Shown piece by piece: positions 35,169 to 45,271 of a DNA stretch of 64,000 bases (position 1 is the first letter of the stretch; every line of letters starts with the position of its first letter). Both the position numbers and the translations under genes were made by a program. The notes under the pieces were generated by a model. The model saw only the letters and a list, made by a program, of their open reading frames with translations. It was not told the origin of the DNA and did not search any database. The stretch comes from DB1 sp049323655 (GTDB lineage: Bacteria > Desulfobacterota > Desulfobulbia > Desulfobulbales > SURF-16), in NCBI GenBank assembly GCA_049323655.1, contig JBMONO010000043.1:1-64000 (forward strand), written 5' to 3'.

Positions 35169-36344
35169 TTACAGGCACTGGTCAAGAATTTTTTTGGCAT
35201 CCCGGCTGTCGGGATAGAGGCGATGAGCGATGGAGGCCCATTTATCGGCCCGGACCAGCATGCCCATGGCGAGATAGGACTCGGCCAGGGCGAGCAGCAG
35301 ATCGAGATCCTCGCCATGTTTGCTTGCCGCCTTTTCCAGCTGGAGAACGGCCTCGTTGTTCATACCGCTTTTTTGGAGAGCGATGCCGAGCTTTTTGTTG
35401 ATCAGCAGCCGATCCGAATTCGCCTTGAGGATATTGCGATAGCATTTGATGGCGAGCGGCAGCAGTTCCTGCTCCATGGCGAGCTGGGCCACATCCTCCT
35501 GGATGTCGAGGTCCTGGGGGTTGTTTTTCAGGACAAGGCGGAGGATCCGGTCCGCTTCCGCCCCTTTGCCGGCCTTGACCAGCAGGCGGGCGAATTTGAT
35601 GGCGCGCTCTGAATGGCGGGGACTGATCTCCATGGCCTGGGCAAAGTAGCCAATGGCCTTGTCGATATCGTCCTGGCGGTAGTAGATCTGGCCCAGATAG
35701 TGGTAACTGGTCACGTCAAGCCGATTGATCTCGATGGCCTTCTGGAAGCATTTCAATGCCTTGGCCATGTCGCCAGCCTTCAGCAGCAGCCGGCCCAGCT
35801 CCCTGAATGGTCGGGAGGAGCGGGGATTGGCGGCGGAGGCCAGCTTTGCCTCTTCCATGGCGCCCTCGATATCGCCCTTTTCCTCCAGATCCCGTGAGTT
35901 GCGGAGGTGCAGGGTCAGCGGGTCCGGGTTCAGGGAACGGGAGAGCAGTTCGTTGATTTTGTGTTCCAGCGAGGCAGTGACAAAGGGCTTGGTCAGGTAG
36001 GCGTCCACCTCATGTTCGGCTGCCTCGGCCACCACCTCTTTGTTGGCCTCGGCGGTGATCATCAGAAAGGGGATATCGCGCAGTTGCGGATGGGTGCGGA
36101 TCCGGCTCAGCAGTTCGGTGCCCTTGACAAAGGGCATGGCGTAATCGGAGATAACGAAATCGATGCGCGTCGGGGAGGAGGTCAGCACTTTCCAGGCCTC
36201 CTTGCCGTTCGGCGCTTCGAAAATCTCTTTGCCGTAATTGATCAGTTTCAGCATGGCGCGGATGGAGCGGCGCATGTTGTCCTGATCGTCGACGATCAAA
36301 ACATTCATGGTACGGGGGGAGAGGGGTTCGTTTTCCGCAGGCAT
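35169..36344 (-). CDS. Response regulator with a TPR output domain
   Basis: Receiver domain at residues about 13-135 with phospho-acceptor Asp67 (FVISDYAMP), DD pair in IVDDQD and Lys in LTKPF. The rest (about 150-390) is a run of about six TPR repeats (e.g. AIEINRLDVTSYHYLGQIYYRQDDIDKAIGYFAQ-type helices). This REC-TPR layout acts by protein-protein contacts, not DNA binding. It follows the histidine kinase gene by 12 bases and precedes the zinc-knuckle protein, itself with TPR-like repeats. The ATG at 36344 has TGAGG upstream; a start at 36308 (MNVLIVDD) is an alternative. Confidence 0.9.
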   Translation of the reverse strand: MPAENEPLSPRTMNVLIVDDQDNMRRSIRAMLKLINYGKEIFEAPNGKEAWKVLTSSPTRIDFVISDYAMPFVKGTELLSRIRTHPQLRDIPFLMITAEANKEVVAEAAEHEVDAYLTKPFVTASLEHKINELLSRSLNPDPLTLHLRNSRDLEEKGDIEGAMEEAKLASAANPRSSRPFRELGRLLLKAGDMAKALKCFQKAIEINRLDVTSYHYLGQIYYRQDDIDKAIGYFAQAMEISPRHSERAIKFARLLVKAGKGAEADRILRLVLKNNPQDLDIQEDVAQLAMEQELLPLAIKCYRNILKANSDRLLINKKLGIALQKSGMNNEAVLQLEKAASKHGEDLDLLLALAESYLAMGMLVRADKWASIAHRLYPDSRDAKKILDQCL

Positions 36345-36356
36345 AGGGGGAAGACC

Positions 36357-37619
36357 TCAGGAGAGTGGCAGGGTGAAAAAAAAGCGGCTGCCCTGGCCTG
36401 TCTCGCTTTCCACTGCAATGGCGCCGTTGTGGAGCTCCACCGCCAGTTTGCAGAAATAGAGGCCCAGTCCGGTTCCCACCAGGGCGTCCTGCTTGCCGGA
36501 GAGGCGGGCGTATTTGTCGAAGATCGTCTCTTGCTGCTCGGCTGGGATGCCCGGTCCCTGGTCCTGAACAAAAAAAAGCACCCTGTTGCCGTCCGCGTCC
36601 GCCAGGGTGCAGCCGGCGGTGATCGTGGTGTCCGGCTCACTGTAGCCCAGGCTGTTGGTAAGCAAATTCTGCAGTACCCGCAGGATCAGGGTGCGATCGA
36701 TGGTCAGCAGGGGGAGGTCGTCCGCCGCCTCCAGGAGCAGGGTGATGTTCTTGCTGCGGGCGAGCCCTTTGATTCCGGACAGAGCTTCCTTGAGCAGTTC
36801 GCGACAGTCGGTTTCCTCGTAGAGCAGTTGCAGCTTGCCCTCGGCGATTTTGTCGGTGGTGACGAGATTGGCGACCATCCGCACCGCCCGATCGCACCCT
36901 ATCTGGGCTGCTTCGAGAAATTCCTTTTCCGGACCGGTGATGGAGTAGGAGAGGATATCGAGATTGGCCACCACTTCCGACAGCGGCGTTTTCAGGTCGT
37001 GGATCAGCATGCGGGAGAGGTGGGCGCGTAGCTCTTCCTGGCGGCGCAATTCCTGGTTTCGTTTTTTCAGGGTGTTGCGCTGCCGGGTTATTTTTTTGTG
37101 GAGATCCTGCTGGATGAGCGTCCAGAGAAGAAAGCTGCCGAGATGGAGCAGATGGGAGACGTCATCGGTGAGCAGATCGCGGCTGCCGGTGCGGTCAGTG
37201 GCGTTGATGACGCCAATGACCTTGTCCTGATGGATGATCGGGGCGGAGAGCAGGGAATCCTTTTTGTAAATGCCGGGCCGTCGGGGAAAGCGGCGGTCCT
37301 TGGCGATGTCGGGTATAAACAGCGGTTTGCCGGTTTTCGCCACCCAGGCGGCAACGGATTCGTCGGTCAGTTCCTGCTTGTGGCCGATGATCTCCTTGCG
37401 GGTGGCGGCGCGCACCACCAGTTTTTTCCCCTCCAGAACCATGAGGGAGCCCTGTTCGACCCCGAGAAAGTCAAGGACAATGGTGAGCAGACGCTCCATG
37501 CGGGCGGCAAAGGTCATCTTGCCGGCGTTCATGACATCGGCAATGGCGAACAGGCTGCGCAGCAGTCTGCCGGCTTGGATCGGGTCGGGCAGGAGAAGGG
37601 CAGTTGGTTTCGGTTCCAT
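36357..37619 (-). CDS. GAF-domain sensor histidine kinase
   Basis: A cytoplasmic kinase of 420 residues. GAF domain about 20-170 (MERLLTIVLDFLGVEQGSLMVLEG), a coiled coil, dimerisation domain with His207 (MLIHDLKTPLSEV), and ATPase with the N box (NLLTNSLGYSEPD), DQGPGIP and GTGLGLYF. No membrane segment. It is the first gene of a three-gene unit with a REC-TPR regulator and a zinc-knuckle membrane protein; the GAF domain could bind a small cytoplasmic ligand. The start at 37619 (MEPKPTALL) is preferred over longer readings without coding character. Confidence 0.9.
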   Translation of the reverse strand: MEPKPTALLLPDPIQAGRLLRSLFAIADVMNAGKMTFAARMERLLTIVLDFLGVEQGSLMVLEGKKLVVRAATRKEIIGHKQELTDESVAAWVAKTGKPLFIPDIAKDRRFPRRPGIYKKDSLLSAPIIHQDKVIGVINATDRTGSRDLLTDDVSHLLHLGSFLLWTLIQQDLHKKITRQRNTLKKRNQELRRQEELRAHLSRMLIHDLKTPLSEVVANLDILSYSITGPEKEFLEAAQIGCDRAVRMVANLVTTDKIAEGKLQLLYEETDCRELLKEALSGIKGLARSKNITLLLEAADDLPLLTIDRTLILRVLQNLLTNSLGYSEPDTTITAGCTLADADGNRVLFFVQDQGPGIPAEQQETIFDKYARLSGKQDALVGTGLGLYFCKLAVELHNGAIAVESETGQGSRFFFTLPLS

Positions 37620-37706
37620 GGCTGTTTCCGATAGGTGATGCTCAGCGAGGCGACGCGACCGGTGTCGGCATTGATATTCGACCCTGACCACCTGCTGTCT
37701 TCTTGC

Positions 37707-38489
37707 CTATCTCGATTCGTCATCGAGACGGCGGATATGCACGGCCTCCATCTTGGCGGGATCCTTCGGCGTTGGGCAGATCTGAAACTCGAAGATGGTG
37801 TGCGGATTGGCAAAGACCTGCGGTTCGTTTTCGTACAGTGACTTGGAGCAGTGAAAGAAAACGGTGTGGGACTCCAGGCCGGTGGCTGAGGAGAGGCGAT
37901 AATAGCGCATGAAACCGAAACCGCGGTCCGCCTTGTAGGTGGCCACCGTTCCGCGCTGCCACTCCTCGTTTTCCCGCTCGCCCTGGATAGGAAGCAGGCC
38001 GGGCAGGAGAAAACCGGAGAGATAAAAATCCGCTTCCTCTTTCAGGGCGGTACTGACGTTGTGAAAGCCGATGATCTCCACCCGGCAGCCCTTGTTCTGC
38101 AGGGCGCTGACCAGGCGGAGAAAGTCGCCGTCACCTGTCACCAGGATGATGCGGTCGAGGTTGCGGGACTGGAGGATGACGTCGATGGCCAGATCCATGT
38201 CGGCGTTGGCCTTGGTCGTCACCGTGCCATCTTCCTCGAAATAGCGCTGGACGTATTTCTTGATGATCTTGAAGCCGCACTTACGGAGGATGTCGTGATA
38301 GTTGTAGAGCTTCTGACGGTATTCCTGGTCGGTGGCGGTCCGTTCCTGATCCTCGGCCAGATAGGAATTGGCCCGCAGCATGACCGAATCGCCGCAGTTG
38401 GCAAAGTCCACCAGCACGTCGTAGCGCATGCCGTAACCGCCGCAGAGGCGGATGTTTTCCGCGTCAACGTAAATGCCTGTTTTCAGCAT
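37707..38489 (-). CDS. NYN-domain ribonuclease-like protein with a cold-shock-like C-terminus
   Basis: Residues about 3-165 are a NYN/LabA-type PIN-like domain with acidic active-site residues (YVDAENIRL, ANADMDLAIDVI, VTGDGDFLRLV). From about residue 185 the sequence EEWQRGTVATYKADRGFGFMRYY...VFFHCS has the RNP motif layout of a cold-shock domain, so RNA binding is likely. The product is 260 residues and cytoplasmic. It probably cuts or binds RNA. Downstream of it are guaBA; upstream repeat R2 fills the gap to guaA. Confidence 0.8.
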   Translation of the reverse strand: MLKTGIYVDAENIRLCGGYGMRYDVLVDFANCGDSVMLRANSYLAEDQERTATDQEYRQKLYNYHDILRKCGFKIIKKYVQRYFEEDGTVTTKANADMDLAIDVILQSRNLDRIILVTGDGDFLRLVSALQNKGCRVEIIGFHNVSTALKEEADFYLSGFLLPGLLPIQGERENEEWQRGTVATYKADRGFGFMRYYRLSSATGLESHTVFFHCSKSLYENEPQVFANPHTIFEFQICPTPKDPAKMEAVHIRRLDDESR

Positions 38490-38496
38490 GTTTGGC

Positions 38497-38575
38497 TGTC
38501 TCGTAAAACTGAACATTAACCACGGAGATCACTGAGCACACGGAGGCAATACAGTGGAATGAAAATATTTTTTCA
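38497..38575 (+). repeat. Dispersed repeat family R2, copy 1 (degenerate)
   Basis: TCTCGTAAAACTGAA, then CCACGGAGATCACTGAGCACACGGAG and a weak right arm (AAAATATTTTTTC...). The neighbouring 38585-38616 has direct CCGCAATCC/CCGCAATCG heptad repeats. Confidence 0.6.
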
Positions 38576-38615
38576 GTGATCGCCGCAATCCGCAATCCCA
38601 AATCCGCAATCGCAA

Positions 38616-40166
38616 TTATTCCCACTCGATGGTGCTGGGCGGCTTGGAGGAGATGTCGAAGACCACCCGGTTGACGCCGCGCACCTCATTGATGATACGG
38701 TTGGAGATGCGACCGAGCAGTTCGTAAGGCAGGCGCGACCAGTCGGCGGTCATGGCATCGACGCTGTCCACCGCCCGCAGGGCGATGACGTGCTCGTAGG
38801 TGCGCTCGTCCCCCATCACCCCCACCGTCTGGATCGGCAGCAGCACGGCAAAGGACTGCCAGACCTTGCGGTAGTAGCCGGATTTCTTCATCTCCTCCAG
38901 AACAATGACATCGGCCTGGCGGAGGACATAAAGTCGTTCGCGGGTCACCTCGCCCATGATGCGGATGCCGAGTCCCGGGCCAGGGAAAGGTTGGCGGTAA
39001 ATGGCCTCCTCCGGCAGGCCGAGTTCGAGGCCGAGTTCGCGCACCTCGTCCTTGAAGAGTTCGCGCAGCGGTTCGATGAGGGCGAGCTTCATCTTCTCCG
39101 GCAGACCGCCGACGTTGTGGTGCGACTTGATCACCGCGCCGCCGCGGAAGGAGACGCTTTCAATGACATCAGGGTAGAGGGTGCCCTGGGCAAGATACCT
39201 GACATCACCGAGCTTGGCCGCCTCCTGCTCGAAGATCTCGATAAAGCCGTAACCGATCCTTTTGCGTTTCTCCTCAGGATCGACCACCCCGGCCAGGCGA
39301 CCGAGAAAGTAGTCTTCGGCGTCGATGTCGATGACGTTGAGATGGGTCTTTTCCCGGAAATAGCGCATCAGGCTCGCCGTCTCGCCGGTGCGCATCAGGC
39401 CGTTGTTAACGTAGATGCAGGTGAGCTGGTCGCCGACGGCGCGATGGACGAGGGCGGCGGTCACCGAGGAATCGACCCCGCCGGACAGGGCGCAGATCAC
39501 CTTGCCGGCCCCGACCTTGTCGCGGATGTCGCGGACCGTGGTTTCGACAAAGTTGTGCATGGTCCAGTTCGGCTCGCAGCCGCAGAGGCCGAAAATGAAG
39601 TTGCGCAGCACGTCGGCGCCGATCAGGGTGTGGGCCACCTCCGGATGGAACTGAACGCCCACCAGTTTTTTCTCATCATGGCGAATGGCGGCATGGGGCG
39701 AGTGCTCGCTCACCGCCGAGGCGACAAAACCCGGGGGCAGCACCTCGATGCGGTCGCCGTGGCTCATCCACACCTGATATTGGCTGGAATCGGTTTGCAG
39801 GCCGGCGAACAGCCCGCCGGTGTATTTGATCGCCAGCTCGGCTTTGCCGAACTCCCGCTTTTCCGCCCGCTCCACCGTGCCGCCGAGCTGCTGGGTCATG
39901 AGCTGGGCGCCGTAGCAGATGCCGAGCACCGGCAGGCCCAGATCCAAAAGGCCTGGATCGCTCAGTGGCGCGTCCGCATCATAGACGCTGGCCGGGCCGC
40001 CGGAGAGGACAATGCCCTTGGGCTGCATCGCCTTGATCGTATCGAGGGGAAGGGTATAGGGGTGGATCTCGCAGTAGACCTTCTGCTCGCGGATACGGCG
40101 GGCGATGAGCTGGGTGGTCTGGGAACCGAAATCGAGAATCAGAATTTTTTCGCTGTGAATGTTCAT
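38616..40166 (-). CDS. guaA: GMP synthase (glutamine-hydrolysing)
   Basis: Converts XMP, ATP and glutamine to GMP. Class I glutaminase domain about 1-195 with the catalytic Cys in GICYGAQL and the His/Glu dyad in VQFHPEVAH. The ATP-pyrophosphatase P-loop is LSGGVDSS, and the dimerisation domain ends in SKPPSTIEWE. It has 516 residues, standard length. It is the second gene of a guaB-guaA unit (105 bases apart) with repeat R2 in the gap. Confidence 0.97.
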   Translation of the reverse strand: MNIHSEKILILDFGSQTTQLIARRIREQKVYCEIHPYTLPLDTIKAMQPKGIVLSGGPASVYDADAPLSDPGLLDLGLPVLGICYGAQLMTQQLGGTVERAEKREFGKAELAIKYTGGLFAGLQTDSSQYQVWMSHGDRIEVLPPGFVASAVSEHSPHAAIRHDEKKLVGVQFHPEVAHTLIGADVLRNFIFGLCGCEPNWTMHNFVETTVRDIRDKVGAGKVICALSGGVDSSVTAALVHRAVGDQLTCIYVNNGLMRTGETASLMRYFREKTHLNVIDIDAEDYFLGRLAGVVDPEEKRKRIGYGFIEIFEQEAAKLGDVRYLAQGTLYPDVIESVSFRGGAVIKSHHNVGGLPEKMKLALIEPLRELFKDEVRELGLELGLPEEAIYRQPFPGPGLGIRIMGEVTRERLYVLRQADVIVLEEMKKSGYYRKVWQSFAVLLPIQTVGVMGDERTYEHVIALRAVDSVDAMTADWSRLPYELLGRISNRIINEVRGVNRVVFDISSKPPSTIEWE

Positions 40167-40185
40167 TATCGTCTCAGTATCGTAA

Positions 40186-40272
40186 AAAGTCTTTTTTTGC
40201 CGCGGAGATCACAGAGCACAGAGAAAATATTTTGAAGACAATACGTTATCGCCGTGTTCTCCGTGGTGTAAT
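40186..40272 (+). repeat. Dispersed repeat family R2, copy 2
   Basis: CGCGGAGATCACAGAGCACAGAG, AAAATATTTTGAAGACAATACG, then CGCCGTGTTCTCCGTGGTG. The arms (GAGATCACAGAG / GTTCTCCGTGGTG) are inverted and this copy occupies the guaB-guaA gap. Confidence 0.7.
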
Positions 40273-41732
40273 CAGCCGAGCCGGTAATTCGGCGCCTCCT
40301 TGGTGATGATGACGTCGTGGACGTGGCTCTCGCGCAGGCCGGCAGGGCTGATGCGGACGAATTTGGCCTTCATCTGGAGTTCCCTGATGTCCCGGGCGCC
40401 GAGGTAGCCCATGCCGGACCGCAGTCCGCCGATGAGCTGGTAGATGGTGTCGCAGATCGGGCCGCGATAGGGCACCTTGCCCTCGATCCCCTCCGGCACC
40501 AGCTTGGCCGGGGACTCGATCTCGTCCTGGAAGTAGCGGTCACTGCTGCCCTTTTTCATGGCGCCGAGCGAGCCCATGCCCCGATAACCCTTGTAGGTGC
40601 GGCCCTGGTAGAGGAAGGTCTCGCCCGGTGTTTCGTCGCAGCCGGCAAACAGGCCGCCGATCATGATGACGTCGGCGCCGATGCCGAGGGCCTTGGTGAT
40701 GTCGCCGGAGTGTTTGATACCGCCGTCGCCGATGACCGGGATGCCGTGCTGAGCCGCCACCTTTTTGCAGTTGAGGATGGCGGTGAGCTGCGGCACACCG
40801 ACGCCGGCAACGATGCGGGTGGTGCAGATTGAACCCGGACCGACACCGACCTTGATGCAGTCGGCGCCGGCCTTGATCAGATCCTCCGCCGCCTCGGCGG
40901 TGGCGATGTTGCCGGCAATGATCTGGGTGTCGGGGAAGCTCGTTTTGATGGCGCGCAGGGCGTTCAGGATGTTCTTCGAGTGGCCGTGGGCGGAATCGAG
41001 CACGAGGATGTCAACCTCTGCCTTACGCAGCTTTTCCACGTCGTCGAGGCTGGTGTTGACGCCGATGGCGGCGCCGACCCGCAAGCGGCCCAGACTGTCT
41101 TTGGCGGCGAGCGGGTATTTCTTGATCTTTTCCAGATCCTTGATGGTGATAAGCCCTTGCAGTTCGCCCTTGTCGTTGACCACCAGCAGCTTTTCGATGC
41201 GGTGCTCGTGGAGCAGGGCCTTGGACTGTTCCAGGGTGATACCGGCCCTGGCGGTGACCAGATTCTTGCTCGTCATCACCTCCTTGACCCGCAGGTCGAG
41301 ATGGGAGACGAAGCGCAGATCGCGGTTGGTGACGATACCCACCAGCGTCCTGCCCTTGAGCACCGGCACCCCGGAGATTCGGTAGGTGTTCATGATCTCC
41401 TTGACCTCGCCCACCGTCTGCTCCTCCTCCACGGTGATGGGATCGACGATCATGCCGGATTCCGATTTCTTGACCTTTTTGACCTGCGACACCTGTTCGT
41501 CGATGCCCATGTTCTTGTGGATGATGCCGATGCCGCCCTCCCGGGCCATGGCGATGGCGGTGCGGTGTTCGGTCACCGTGTCCATGGCGGCGCTGACCAG
41601 GGGGATGTTGAGACTGATGGTCCTGGTCAGACTGGTGGCCAGACTGACCTCGTTTGGCAACACCTCGGAAGCCTGCGGCACCAGGAGCAGATCGTCAAAG
41701 GTAAAGGCGTATTCGATTGTGTCGGTGAGCAT
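40272..41732 (-). CDS. guaB: Inosine-5'-monophosphate dehydrogenase
   Basis: Oxidises IMP to XMP with NAD, the committed step to GMP. Barrel with catalytic Cys in GPGSICTTR, tandem CBS insert about residues 92-205 (VKEIMNTYRISGVPVL, VKEVMTSKNLVTARA), flap and RGMGSLGAM. The product has 486 residues. guaA follows downstream. Candidate promoter at 41781-41810 on the minus strand. Confidence 0.97.
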   Translation of the reverse strand: MLTDTIEYAFTFDDLLLVPQASEVLPNEVSLATSLTRTISLNIPLVSAAMDTVTEHRTAIAMAREGGIGIIHKNMGIDEQVSQVKKVKKSESGMIVDPITVEEEQTVGEVKEIMNTYRISGVPVLKGRTLVGIVTNRDLRFVSHLDLRVKEVMTSKNLVTARAGITLEQSKALLHEHRIEKLLVVNDKGELQGLITIKDLEKIKKYPLAAKDSLGRLRVGAAIGVNTSLDDVEKLRKAEVDILVLDSAHGHSKNILNALRAIKTSFPDTQIIAGNIATAEAAEDLIKAGADCIKVGVGPGSICTTRIVAGVGVPQLTAILNCKKVAAQHGIPVIGDGGIKHSGDITKALGIGADVIMIGGLFAGCDETPGETFLYQGRTYKGYRGMGSLGAMKKGSSDRYFQDEIESPAKLVPEGIEGKVPYRGPICDTIYQLIGGLRSGMGYLGARDIRELQMKAKFVRISPAGLRESHVHDVIITKEAPNYRLG

Positions 41733-41780
41733 GGTCCGTGATCTCCATCAGCGTGTTTTGCCGCAAAAAATATTTGAGAT

Positions 41781-41810
41781 ATTGTAGCAGATTTTTCCGG
41801 GCTGGTTAAA
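41781..41810 (-). promoter_or_regulatory. Candidate promoter of guaBA
   Basis: On the minus strand, TTTAAC and TACAAT are 18 bases apart. The -10 is good and the -35 poor. The -35 touches repeat R3. Confidence 0.3.
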
Positions 41811-41910
41811 TGGATAAATGGTTGAGTGGTTGATTGGCGAAAGAGGGAAGTGGTTGGCAACCACTCGACCAATTAACCAATAAACCATTCAACCATTCTA
41901 CTTATCAACC
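41803..41910. repeat. Repeat family R3: inverted repeat of TGGTTGA-type heptads
   Basis: The left arm (41803-41847) is AAATGG, ATAAATGGTTGA, GTGGTTGA, TTGG; the right arm (41858-41910) is CAACCACTCGACCAA, TTAACCAA, TAAACCATTCAACCATT. They pair as an imperfect long hairpin between guaB and aspS. Related arms occur at 57903-58001. Confidence 0.75.
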
Positions 41911-41914
41911 GAAA

Positions 41915-43705
<1,791 letters not shown>

Positions 43706-43796
43706 AGAAACTCCTTTCTCTGTTGGTTGAAGAGACAATCGTGTATGCGTTTCCGGTTGACGGCCACTGGCCCGGATCGCTGAAATTCGGCAACCG

Positions 43797-45080
43797 TCAG
43801 CCGCCCTGTCTTCGGTTCGTCAGAATGGTGACAACGGCGGCGGCCCATCGGTCAGGATTATTGTCAATGGCCAGCGCAGTCTGTTCGCTGGTCTCCATGT
43901 TGCGCAGCATCGCCTCGCCCCGGGCCAGTTCTTCTTCGCCCATGATCAGGGCGAAACGTGCCCGCGCTTTGCCGGCCTGTTTCATCTGGTTTTTCAGACT
44001 GCGATCCTGGTAATCGATGAGGGCACCCAGTCCTGCCCGGCGCAAGGTGTGGGTCAGGGCAAAGCCCCGGTTCTGGGCGGCAGGCCCCAGGGCAACGATA
44101 AAAATATCCGGGGACGGCGCCGCTGCGCTCCGCTCCTGCTGGGCCAGCAGCAGGGCGAGCCGTTCCATGCCCATGGCGAAACCGATGCCCGGCACATTGG
44201 GGCCGCCGAGCTGACGCACCAGGCCGTCGTAACGGCCGCCGGCGCCCACCGCGCTCTGGGCACCGAGGGCGTCGGTCACCAGCTCGAAGGTGGTGCGCGT
44301 GTAGTAGTCGAGCCCCCGCACCATGAAGGAGTTTACCTGATAGGGAACGGCGAGCAGGTCGAGCCCCTCCTTCACTTCCCGGAAATGGTCGGCACAGGCG
44401 GGGCAGAGATGATCGAGGATCGACGGCGCATCGACGTACTGTTCCCGGCAGTGGACGCTTTTGCAGTCGAGCACCCGCAGGGGATTGGTTTCCCGGCGGC
44501 GCTGACAATCCTCGCAGAGCCCTTCCCGATTGTGGAGAAAATCGCGCAGGGCCGTGTTGAAGGCAGGCCGGCAGGCCGGGCAGCCGAGGGAATTGATTTC
44601 GAGACTGGCCGTCAGTCCCAGCTCGCTGACGAGGAGCCGGGCCATGGCCATCAGTTCCGTGTCGATGCGCGGATGATCGGAGCCGAGCACCTCAACGCTC
44701 ATCTGATGGAACTGGCGGAGGCGGCCCTTCTGGGGGCGTTCGTGGCGGAACATGGGGCCGATGGTGTAGAGCTTCTGCACCGGGGCTGCGGCGTGCAGCC
44801 CGTTTTCGATGTAGGCGCGCAGCACCGAAGCCGTTCCTTCCGGGCGCATGGTCAGGGAGGCGCCGTTGCGGTCGATGAAGGTGTACATCTCCTTTTCGAC
44901 GATATCGGTGGCCGCGCCGATGGTGCGGACAAAGAGTTCCGTTTTTTCGAGAATCGGCACCTTGATCTCGGCTAGGTCAAAACGGTGGAAGATGTCCCGC
45001 GCCGTTTTTTCGATGAACTGCCAGGTTTCCACCTCGCCGGGAATGATATCCTTAAAGCCTTTCAGGGCGGTGATGCTCAC
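43797..45080 (-). CDS. hisS: Histidyl-tRNA synthetase
   Basis: Class II tRNA synthetase, charges tRNA-His. Motif 2 is FRHERPQKGRLRQFHQ; the histidine-specific motifs are LDYYTRTTFEL and GGRYDGLV. The C-terminal anticodon-binding domain follows. It has 427 residues and starts with GTG at 45080. The Cys residues in the insert (CPACRPAFN, CEDCQRR, CPACADHF) suggest a zinc-binding insertion. aspS lies 92 bases downstream. Confidence 0.96.
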   Translation of the reverse strand: MSITALKGFKDIIPGEVETWQFIEKTARDIFHRFDLAEIKVPILEKTELFVRTIGAATDIVEKEMYTFIDRNGASLTMRPEGTASVLRAYIENGLHAAAPVQKLYTIGPMFRHERPQKGRLRQFHQMSVEVLGSDHPRIDTELMAMARLLVSELGLTASLEINSLGCPACRPAFNTALRDFLHNREGLCEDCQRRRETNPLRVLDCKSVHCREQYVDAPSILDHLCPACADHFREVKEGLDLLAVPYQVNSFMVRGLDYYTRTTFELVTDALGAQSAVGAGGRYDGLVRQLGGPNVPGIGFAMGMERLALLLAQQERSAAAPSPDIFIVALGPAAQNRGFALTHTLRRAGLGALIDYQDRSLKNQMKQAGKARARFALIMGEEELARGEAMLRNMETSEQTALAIDNNPDRWAAAVVTILTNRRQGG

Positions 45081-45271
45081 GTTGCAACCTCGTCAACTGC
45101 CGTCTTGGCGCGGCAGATGCTGTCTGGAAAAAAACTCATGTAAAATGCAGGGTGTGGATGACCGGCCGCGCGGCGTATTTTTCGGGCCAGCGGACACAGC
45201 AATAAAAAATTGTTAAATTTATCTGAAGAGGGACGGGAAGTCAAGATGCCAACCGAGAAAAGAGTGGGCGA

